A stretch of 64,000 nucleotides of DNA from Amaurobius ferox. Its lineage: Eukaryota; Arthropoda; Arachnida; Araneae; Amaurobiidae. The stretch spans positions 71,693,754-71,757,753 of the forward strand of contig OX578139.1 in the NCBI GenBank assembly GCA_951213105.1. Reading direction: 5' to 3'. This document shows positions 23,900 through 35,800 of the stretch, piece by piece (the stretch's first letter is position 1; each line of letters starts with the position of its first letter). Position numbers and translations under genes: made by a program. Below the pieces are notes generated by a model that was given only the letters and a program-made list of their open reading frames with translations, had not been told where the DNA came from and did no database searches.

Positions 23900-26800
23900 C
23901 TAAAAATAAATAATATTGTTATCATTTAGAAAACCGTACAAGGGTTATTACAATGCAATATTTATACCGAAATGAAGAATAATATTATCATTTCAAAAAA
24001 TGTGTATAGAAAATTATAATGTGTATCCTAATAATGTGACCACCTTTCATCAAGTTTTTACTATACAACACTTACAGCCTAAATCATAGTAATATGTCAG
24101 TCAAATATTTTAATATCCTATCAAAATGCAAGAAACATATTATTTATACACAGTTGTTAAGCGTTGCACAGGTATTAGGGCAGTTACCTTAAACCTTCCT
24201 GGTAGGTCGGACGGTCTGGGTTTCAACAACAACAACAGGTATTGGGTATTTTTTTTTATACCAAGGTTATGAATTGCTCCATTCTTTCGAATATTCCTGA
24301 TCTTGGACGTCGCTGGAATGAGCAAGGCTACCAAAGTTCACTTTTGTTGTGCTCAGGGACATGTTGGTTTGAAAGGAAACAAGTTGGCATATATTGTCAC
24401 AAAAATTACACAATTTATTTTTAAAATTTTTTCATAAGCGCATTCCTTTGACAGATGTTAAGCCATTATTTATAAAAGTAATTTATGACTTATGGTAGTC
24501 TTCAAGGAAGTGTATATCTAAAAATAGTTTACATGGGTCAAAATCACTCGTTCATAATTAGACTAACTTTTTCTGTAGGACAGTATAAATTAGAGAACTG
24601 CTCGGACTCGAACCTAACCTACGGGCCTTAGGCACTGTCTCCAGACCGACCTGCGGGCGGGGCATAAGTTTCCCAACACTAATTCATATCGGGCCAGTCT
24701 CGGGTTAACTTTTTTTTAAAATGCGGGTCGGAAAGGGCATTGCCGGTTTCGAGATTAGAATTTTAAAATTTTAGTCGGAACAAACCGAATATATAATAAT
24801 TAAATAAATAAATGCATTTTAATACAGTACATGGAGATATTGCGTTCATTTTAGTTACGTAAAGATAAATGTAAAAAATGGACCAACTTTTATCTTCATT
24901 CTTCGTTATCTTCATTCTCATTCACAAAAACCTCACAAATTCCTGTTTTTAACTCATTTGAAAACAAATTGTACCGGGCAGGACTGGTCCGAGACACAAC
25001 GGTTTTCGCGCTATATTTGAAACGGTTTCTATATTTGAACGGTTTTCTATATTTGAAAATTTCTTCATGATCGGATCTTGTTCGATCCTGGTACTATCGT
25101 GGGTACTGTCGTGCCTGGCCGAGTGAAAATCTGAAATTTCGGCTCTTGCAGATCTCTACTGTCTTTCAGGTCAATGTGCGCCATTTTGTAATTGTCATTG
25201 AACATGAGAGAATATAAAACATATTTTAATCGAGAGTTCAATTTTTAGACACCTTTGCTTTAAACACTTCATGGCCGATTCTTTTTAATTTGTCAAATTT
25301 TATTGGAGAAAATTCTCATCCTAGCGTTTTTCTTCGGTGGTGGTGGTGGTGGTGGGAGATTCGACATTTCATCATATTTAATTTGTTACCACTCACATAA
25401 CATTAGTTACAGATATAATTTTATTTAGAATGACATGCAATTAATAGTACATTTTCATCCTTTAGATAACGTATTTTTTACTGTTTTTAACTTAATAATA
25501 CGTTAATTTTTGTATTTAATACTCATATTATCATTTAATTGTCACAGAACATCCGTCCTAGATTTTGCGCTGTAAAATTCCAATTAACCGACTAACCTTG
25601 CACGAAGTTTTTTACTATGAACCTAATTTTCTTTTTCGCTCTTGTAAAATCAAATTGGATAATTTAGCGTATACTGTGTACTATATAACTACATAGATAT
25701 ATGCTAAAATTATTGCAATTATTATACCTGTATCTGAAAAACTGCCAAAGGTAGTAATTCCATTTATGTCTTCATGTAAGTATTAAAGATTTAAGAGTAA
25801 AACGATCCCTTACCAACTCCAAATAAAACTGGCAATTCAGCTCTTGCTTTTCCGGATGTAGATAAGAAACGAGAAGGATTAAACTTTTCTGGATCTTCAT
25901 ATGTTTCAGGATCATGATGGGCTGCCCAAAAATTAAGAACTGTGATTGACCCTTTAGGGATTCTGTAACCACGGAGTGTAGTCTCTTCTGAAAAAAAAAT
26001 TAAGTTTTCGTCAGACATAGTGATTCTGAATAAAAAATATATAGGTTATACCTCAAAATATCACCGAATTAGTTATGTAGAATAAAAAATACTTATTGGA
26101 AAATTTATAAAATTTCTGATTTCTGAATGTTGCCATAGTGACCATCGGTTACAGTGCTGGCATTCGCGACCAGGATCAAATTACATATGGTGGGGTTAAG
26201 AGTATGTATAGATTTTATTAATTCAAAATACACTTTAATGTGAGCTGGATCTTTTGGGGTGCAAGGTCAATGTAATTCAAATTGGTTTACACCACTCGTC
26301 CAGGGTGCGAAAAATGTACGAATGATGTCAATAACGCTTAGACATTGTAACTAAATAAATTAATACTTTTTACATTAAGTAATATATTTTTAATAATACC
26401 ATCTTATCCAAATTTTAAAAGATGACCAAAAGAAGGTTTAGCTAAACGGAAAGAAAGTGGTTGGATGTATTATGCCAAAAGTTACATATAAAACTTACTC
26501 TTAAATATACTGAAGTATATTTGAATTCCGTATTTCGATAAATAATTCCTAAGAAGGTTGATACAGCTACTGATTTTAAATGGTTTGACTTTTACTGCAG
26601 AAAGAGTATTATTTTGCTTCCAAAACCGTTTGAAACCCTGGGTTCTGTTTTGTAACAAAGAAATCTACTGTCAATTTTTAACAGCAATTTGAGCGATTTC
26701 TAAACATTAATTTGCAATATCAAAACTTTTGGAATACAAGCTAGATCCATTTAGCCATATCCAGTGGGTTATTCAGTCAGAGTTGTCTGAGTTTAACCGT

Positions 26801-29800
26801 CCAAAAATTGGGACTTGGTGTCCAAATAATTGTAATGGATAAAAAATATTTTTAAATATTATGAGTTTCGAATCTAGTGCTGGTATTCATATCAGGGATA
26901 ATTAGATTTTCAAAAGAGTTCCGTAAATAAACAATTTATAAAAATGAATAAATTTAATCATCAACTATGTAATTCTCCATCCGAGATGAATAAATATTAA
27001 ACGTTTTCATAATTAACCAATCATTCTTGATGATTATACGAAGTGATTAATATTAATAATCAGCTTGATAAACTATTAAAATGTTCTTATTTGTATTCAT
27101 AATTAATGAATAACCGTTGGTACAGTTTTGGTAATAGCACTATTAACAAGTAATCAGCTCTTTTATTAGCTTATTTGATGATTCATTTCACAGAGATTAA
27201 CAATTGGTCATACAGGTATTAACAATTGACAGATTTACAATACAGATTAACAATTGGTCATACCTGTATGTCCTGATTATATTTGTATATAAGCTGTAAT
27301 CAGTAATCATTAGTTTCATTGCTTTTTTCTAAACATTGCTTTACTTTAAAATTTACTTTCATGTTTCTAAAATTAAAGGCGTGCAGTATAGTCTTACTGG
27401 TGCATTCAAGACTTGGCATCATAGGAAAGAAGGCAGATGTTCGAATCACTTCGTTGATGAAAGCATTCGTATAAGGCAAATTGATTTTGTCTTCAATAAC
27501 TGGTTGCCTAGATGTTCCAATGACTTCCTTCAATTCAGTGTATATCTTGTCCTGCTCATCTGGGTGTTCTATAAGGGCGTTAAGGAACATTGCAATGAAA
27601 GAAGCAACTCCTACGATACCATCTGCTACAAACTGTATTAAAGTTGACACAAGCGCTTTGTCTGAAAGGGAATACAACAATCAACTTTAAAAATTAAACT
27701 TATTCGTCAGCTGAACTGTAATCGACAGAAACATAGTATATCACTGGTTTTTTAAAAAACTACCATACAAATGCTAACAATAAAATATGTAAATATTTTT
27801 GTTGCTGTGTTTCTCTTAACTTGATTCAGAATAGTATGCAGAAGAGATAATTTCCTCTATAGAGACTCATAAAAAGGTAATGGGCACTAAAAGTAGATAA
27901 CTAATCCATTAACTCGATAAATCTAAAATTGTATATGTACATCCCTTTCATATTTAAGAAGCTAATTTCAAAGTTTAAACACCATGCGCTAAATTAATTA
28001 AATAAAATTCCAATTTTAAAAATTTCAATGCTCATTAGTTTTAATATATTTTTATCATTTCTAAAATAATTAGTTTAATGAATATAAGAAACAATTTGGT
28101 GCATGTATTTTAGAATATGCAAAACAAAAATTATATATTTTATATGACATCATTCATAAAATTTCTAAAGTTGCAAAACGTTTTCACTTTTAAATCCTCT
28201 CCTTTTAAATCCTTTCTTTTAAATCCTCTCATTGTAAATAACTAGGGGGCTCCGCCCCCTGCTTGCTACGCCCCTGAATCACTCGCACCAGTATTCCTTA
28301 CTTCAAGCGATATTTCAAGCTAGACCAGTGTTTAAATATTTAAATCTAGAAACGGTTTATTTCACCGTGGTTCCCTATTATTTCTCTACAAATGTACCAA
28401 ATTTCATATTTTTGTATGCTATTAGCTTTTGCGGTTCGGGAGAGATAGGCTCGAGAAACGCGTTGGCGGAAGAATATTTTTCGCTTCAGAAGTGCATAAA
28501 AAGTAGAAATACTCCTAAACTAAATCAAAATTAAAAAAGGTCTGGCTCCGTCCTGCTAAAACTCAACTGTGTAAGTGCATGCCAGGGAAAATTCCTGGTC
28601 TTGATATTGTTAGTCTTTCCAGGGTGCGAACTCGCAGCTAAAATATTTTGTCTTTGACATTGTTTAAATAATTCTTAAACTCGAGTTTAAATCGAAAAAC
28701 GGTTTATTTCAGCGTATTTCCCAAAACTTTCTCTACAAGCGTGCAAAATTTTATATTTTTATATGCTGTAGTTTTTGCGGTACGGAGCAGCGAAACACGA
28801 GGAACGCTAAATTTGTCAAACAGTGGCGACGGCAGCGTCAGCTATATTTTTAATAGAGAGAGATGTGAAATCTGATAGATATAATTACCATATGGAGTAT
28901 TCTTAATAACTATGCATATTATAACGACATATAACTTAATTAACTATATTATAACTATCTGAATTACTTTGTATTATTAATAGTTGTATGTATATGAGTC
29001 CATGAGTTTGTGGACTCGATACTTTATGAACAAATGGATTGTCTCAAACGGAATTTGGTACGATGATAATATTCAGTATATACTGTATACATATGGATTT
29101 GAAACATGGTTTTGAACATAGAAGCTCTCAATTTCTTAAAATTGTGTTTGATAAAATAGTGTGAAAATTCAAACCAGTCAGTCAAATTAAATGAACAGTC
29201 ATTTCATACACAATTTATAACGAATGACAATCATTTAAGAATTATTTCATTATTGCTATATATCATGCTCTTTGAATAAAAATGGAAAGAAAAAAAAAAC
29301 AATAATGTTGAAGATTAGAAAGTATTATTAAAAATAGATTGTTAATGACTTTCGTATAGAACAGCAAGAAACATAAAAAAATCCGAAGTGTTTTAGAGCT
29401 TTTCACTTTGAAAACTTAGGCAGAACTTCTGATTTTAAAATCTGAAAAATCTGTCTCTTGAAAAAACTCAAAGTCGCTTTCTACTCCCTCTTTTCTCTCA
29501 TTCGTTCCGAGGTTTAAGCTCCCCTTAATATCATTGGAAGGTATAAATTTACCCCTTTTCCAGTAGCTAGAATATGACAGGGGGATTGGTTACAGGCACC
29601 TGAATTATTACTGTAGATGGCCGGACTTCCACGCTAAGATCTTGCACCCTGCGCCCCAACGGCCGCTCGCAACCCATGGATCACTCTCTAATCTTCACTG
29701 TGCCCGCCGCTGGCACGATGTCCGAGTAGACTATCCGTTTCCATTTCAGGTGGCCAAAGGGGAACCTTATAGATATTACCAAAATGACTAGGGACCCTCC

Positions 29801-32800
29801 TTTGTAGGTCCAAGTCCTCTCCATAATTCAGCAATGTTACATATTTTAGAAATAACTATATAACAGGTATCAACTGGTTTCGAAAGCGCTAAACCATTTT
29901 TGTTAGTCAAGACTAGAAAGAAGCGCGACATACAGTCGTCAGTACAAGATCGACTTTTCCTATAGAGTAGCAAATGCGGATGAATTATGGAACGATATCA
30001 ACGGCACTAACTAATAAAAGGCAATTAAAACCATGGATAAAGGAATAAGTAGCAGGATACTATACTTAAACTTAAAATGCCAAGGGGGAACAATTAGAAT
30101 AGCCAATTGAATGAATGATCAGCAAAATACCAAGGAGGAATTAGAACAGTCAGCAAAGGATTCAAAGCACCCGTTCTTTGAATAAAACTATTCATGTAAG
30201 TGACCCGTGGTAAGTTAAAGTGAAACTAACCCGTAAAATGGGTCGTTCCAAACAGCAACGAAAAATTCAAGTTTAGAAACAACTACGAAGATAATAGGAT
30301 TCAACAGAAAATAAGAAACGGGCTGGTTTTAGAAACTATAAGAGCTAATTTCGTCAACCATTTCTACAGAATTTTACAAGAATTCCAGAAATAAGCAGAA
30401 AGTAACTGAAGACTAAACAGGTTAAATTAAAATAATTGACTTTTCATATGCAATAATATGTGACAAGTTCATCAATACCATTTTGGTGGATTTATCACGT
30501 TTCATTCATGAGAAAAACAATAGTTTTGGGTTTCCATGCGCCCAAGTGTGCCAAATTTTACTTATTTCATTTTCTATTAACTAATTGCTAATGTTATTTT
30601 GATTTAAATTTTGCACAAAAATTTAAATGAATTATTTTATTTGCCGTGAAAAGCTTAAGTACAATTTTATGGTTGTGAGTTCTGTTTAATATGGGTTTAA
30701 AAGAGAGTGAAAATGAAAATTCTCTAAATGTCTCAAAATTATTCATGATTCTCTGCATAGAAATCCATATGTTGCTCATATCAGATAATGGTATCTGTAA
30801 TTGCACACATCCGATATTGGGCCAACGGCCGTACCGTGCTGAAAACACCGGTTCTCGTTAGATCACCGAAGTCAAGCAGCATCGGGCGCGGTTAGTACTT
30901 GGTGGGTGACCACCTCGGAACACCGCGTGCTGTTGGCCATCTCGGGTGCGGTATCCCCGTGGTTTGCGCGCTAGATTTGCACGCTACCACAAATGCCGCC
31001 GTGTTCATGCGGAGTACGATCACGTTAAACATGTGGGTCCGTAAGTCCTTCCGAGAGGTTGGTGGTAGGGGAAGGAGGGTACGGCCCCTGTGGATGCCTC
31101 CCCCACTGGGTTCCGGTCTAAATTGGGTGGCACTTCCCGGCCGTCCATACAGTTACCTTACACCTTTCTGGTAGGTCGGACGGTCTGGGTCTCAACAACA
31201 ACAACACATCCGATATCAAGTTAAGTGAACTAAGAAGCAATAAACAGTTTTACATATTATTGTTGCACTGAGAACATGAATCAAAGCTTTGTAACGCGAA
31301 TATAGATAATTTTTATGTTACTGTGACTATATATTACGTTTCAAGATAGTACCTGTAAATTCCTTCCAAGTTGGATCATTTGCCCTTCTTCTTTTGTTTC
31401 TCTCTGCATAGTAGTGTTCGATGACACAAGTTGGATTGTCTTCATCCGTGGAAGATTCTATTTTTTTCACACAGTTATGCAATATATTAGCTATAAGTTT
31501 ATGTTCTTTCCTATAATTCCAGTGCACAGGAGTAATTAAATACACTAACCTAAAAAATAACGTTTCGAAATTTTTAAATCCTCAATATGAAAAAATCTCC
31601 TCAATATACTGTTAAAATACACTGAACATTAAAACACTGAACATTAAAACAGCATAAGAAATATAATTAAATATATTTTAAGTCGTATCCCATGAATTTG
31701 TTAGTATATTTTAACAATATAAAAATGAATTCAAATTTCAGGATAACACAAGCTTTATTGCAAAACATCAATAAGTGTAATAATACGAAAGTGATTATTC
31801 TTTAACTGTCTAGCAAAATCACTAAACGGCCGTACGATAAAAAACATTAAAGGTTGAACTAATTAACACACAAAAATATAATCTTCCTAAAGCACTAACG
31901 CGTCAACATTCACAATTAATTGTATCGGATGAAGATGATACAATGGCATTCTTATAGCCTCATTGAAAGTTCCATAAAACCGACACAAGTAAGAAAATTG
32001 TAAGCCAATCTCTGCGACTTGCAAATTTTTAAATGTCGCCAAGTTCATGCCATTTCGGAAAATTTGTCGCCAACTTCAAGCAACCTGGAATCTCAATTAT
32101 TAACAACTGATATTTAAATATGTCAAAGACAGGGAAACTAACAAGTTTAAAAACACTGTAAATTTGCACCATTTCTTTAAAATGTATTATTTTGTTCAGC
32201 ACAATGTATGGAACGTGACAAATAATTATCGTAATTGAAAATGAACCAAGTTAGATTTATCCCTGTGGTTGATACTAAATATGCGTGAAGTTTCAGACTT
32301 TTGGGTCTTCCGGTGGAACTTTAGGAGAGGTCGAAAAATCTGACAACTTTTTATTTTATCAGCTACGAATCATTAATTACTTGCAAAAGACTTCATGACA
32401 CTCTTGTATGCAAATTTTTAGACAGATCAAAGAAGAGGTTATATTTGCTGCAATGTCAATCTTACACAATATATTGAAATAAATATGCAGCACTTGATAA
32501 AAAAGACTTTGTTTTCAATATGTTATCTATCTTAAAGTGATAATTTTATATATTTTTCACAAAATCAAATAACCAATGTGAAACATCAGGCGAAAAGCAA
32601 AATTATAATGTAAAACAAATGACTATGGTAATATTATACTCCACGAATTAGTAAGCTTGAAAGCTAGTCTATACACTTTTCTAACTTAATATCTCCTAAT
32701 CAGTTTTGATCAGTTTCTTTCACTTAATATCCCCCTGATCAGTTCTGATCCGTTTTTTTAGCCTAATATCTCCTGATCATAGATTTTGACGGGCTTTTTT

Positions 32801-35800
32801 TTCAGGCAATGAGGTTGGGTCGAAGAAATATTTTGATGCAAGTTTATCACCCTATAGCAAATCACGACATAACGGCAAATAAAATCTTGTTTCTCACCTG
32901 TTGACTACTTACAGGGAATGTTCACACATTGTTAGAACGATTTTAATAAAAGAAAATTGATGTGCGCAACACGACTTTCACAGTAGACTCATATTCACGT
33001 GCTCTTTATTTCTTCAATAATTCATTAACTTCAGTTTAATTGAACAAAATAACACACATAGTTATTTTAAATTACGTAGAAATTGCACTTTAATTCAATT
33101 ATACCTTTCATTTGGTGACTGGACTTATTTTCAAAAGTACCGTAACGAAAATACGAAAAAACTAAAATAGCTCAAGAACAGCTAGGCCTAGAGTAAAGGG
33201 GAGGGTCTTATTCTTTTCATAGTTAAAAATTACGTATGAAACAAACATTTAGTTGATATATTTGAGAAGACGTAATCTCTTATTTTAGATTTTGACGATT
33301 TTTGCGGGCCATTTCGCGAAAAAGCAGGGTTTTTTTCCCGAATGGTACCAAAATCTAATTAGCACCAAGATAACTCATAAGTGACTTATCAACCAAATTT
33401 TGTAAAATTTGGTCGATTAGCATTTCAGGTATACAAGAAATTTTTGAGGGGCATTTCGCGAAAAAGCCAATTTCTTTTATCCAGAATCGTGTTAAACTTT
33501 TATCAGCACCAGGGACTACAAGAGACTTACTTACCTACTAAACTTTATGAAATTCGGTCAATGAGTTTTTCAGTTAGAGTGGATATATATTGAACAGACA
33601 GACATACACTCATACAGACGTCACGCTAAAAACTGTTTTTCCGTGTTTTAGAGGCCCCAAAACGTGTAGATCCGTTAAAAACCTGAGTTGCTATTATCGG
33701 CATGATTCCAATAGTTTCCCTATACATTACCATGCATTGCAGGGAAGTTATAATAGAATAATTCAAAAGAAAATTAATTGGTCACAAATTATTATATGAA
33801 ACTAAATTATCGTCTGTTGTATTTAAATAGAGTCTACTTTTAAAATTGGGCACGTAAACATGTTTTATATCTAGAGTTACGTTTTTTTTCTATTAGTATT
33901 TCTTCTCAAAATATGCTTTGTATGCCATATTTGCAAAATATACCGTATTATTAATAATTGTGAGACTATTTGACACCACTTTGGGAGTGTTAATCGAACA
34001 AAGAACACAGACAATCAACGCCACGTTTGACAGTCTTGGACAGGATAAGTTTACGATCCGTAAATCCATGACATAAAAAATTACTTGTGCGTACAAAATG
34101 CTTCCTGCAAGACTTAAATTGCATAAGCAACATAAAGTCATTCCCTAACATCACACAATGGCTAAGCCAATGAAAGTCGGAGAAGGAGTGTTTCCCCGGA
34201 GCAAAAAGGAGATGCATTTGCCCAGCAAAAAATTTGATGAGGTTCATAGTCCAGGCAATACGGGATTTTACCTAGAAAAATTCAAGGTAGTTCTGGAAAT
34301 AGGCTTACTTTATGTTTTTTGGGTCGTAGAATGCGAAATTTTTACTTCCCACCAAAAATTCCCCCCGGAACCACCACAAATTTTGAAAAAACAAAACCCC
34401 AAAATAATCGGTTTTTGTTTGTTTTAGGGAAATAACGTCTAGAAATTCGGAAAGCAGACAAAATTTGCAACAAAAAAGGTCCCAAGACATTTTGACGTAG
34501 AACGAAGGGGGAGGGGGGGGGGCGCTAGCCCGCCTCGAAACATGCTAAGTTAAGCAACTCCGTTTATAAACCACTCACATCGTTTACGCTCACTCTCCCG
34601 CCTCCCCCTTCAACTTTTCTCTTCAAAATTCTCCCACCCCCCTCATTCTTCTTGTTTCAGCATCTGAGAATCCACAACCCCCCTACCTCTTCTTAAGGAC
34701 GAGTAAGGAGGACATACTTCCTATTGTAAAACCCTGGAAACAGGACGTTTTTCCAGTCAAAGAAATTGTGAAATTTACGATAAAAACGACATACGATAAA
34801 AATAGAGCTGATTTTATGATTGTTGCGTCATAGATTGGAAAAGATATACTTATTTTTGTTTTGAAAAAGAAAGAAAAAAAAAGTATTGATAAATTATGAC
34901 ACAGCTGAGTCTGTTTTTCGGGCTAAGTTAAAATTATTCTACTCATTTGACTGCAGCCGAGGGACAAGGTTTATCTATGTCACCTTGATCACTATCAGAT
35001 CCGTCAAATATTGCTCCGTGGGTTTCACCCAATTCGGAAACATACGGGGATATTTGTCAGTAAATCTGAAAACTAAGTTCATGCGTGACAAAGATATAAT
35101 TTATTTTGAGTCTCGTGTTTAAAGCAGATTGATTGATCGATCGATTAACCAATAAATTTTATTGATAGCGAGCAACTTTGGTTTATTAAGCGATTAATTC
35201 ATTTGTTTGATAGAAAATTTGATAGACAGAAAAAAGGAGGTAGAAAAACGACCAACCTGACAATTCGTCCGTGTTTTCGGGGCTGTGTACAAACTAGATC
35301 TTTAGCTTCACATGATTCTTCCAAAATTCTCTCATCACCTTGATCAATCTTGTCAGTCAACAGTTAAGAGTTCCACTTCTTGTGGATCATCTTCATCCAG
35401 ATCCTCGAGGATATCTTCTGGGATATTCTCGCATGAATTGTTGCACTCGAGACACATAATGGAGCATTTCAACCCGCTTTTCTTGCAGCTACACGTACCA
35501 CGGCAGCCTTTTTCACACCTGCTTTAAAAGTTTTGGTGGAACGGGAAGTTTCAAAGTGGTAACAGGAGAAAGTGCATAGCTGGCATTTTAAAGCCCCATT
35601 TTTCTGGTTTCATAACATTTCCTCGCCAAAGTTGGACTTGGTGGTACGTCCTGAGTGAGTGTTGCTCAGGAGCAGCTTCAGTTGGGGGCAAAAAGGCAAT
35701 GATGTTTTTACTGTTGTACACAGTCTTGATAAAACACTGATGTGTAAAACCGTTTAAAGTGCAACAATGTCAGAATATCCCTGAAAATATTCTCGAGTAT

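Noticed and set aside
30821..30938. Genuine 5S rRNA gene
   Set aside because: It is joined to the SINE body and flanked by the target duplication, and it has several deviations from a normal 5S gene.
30899..31174. 91-codon open frame on the plus strand
   Set aside because: It lies wholly in the 5S-derived SINE, and the same frame is seen in the other copy. It follows from SINE sequence, with no protein signature.
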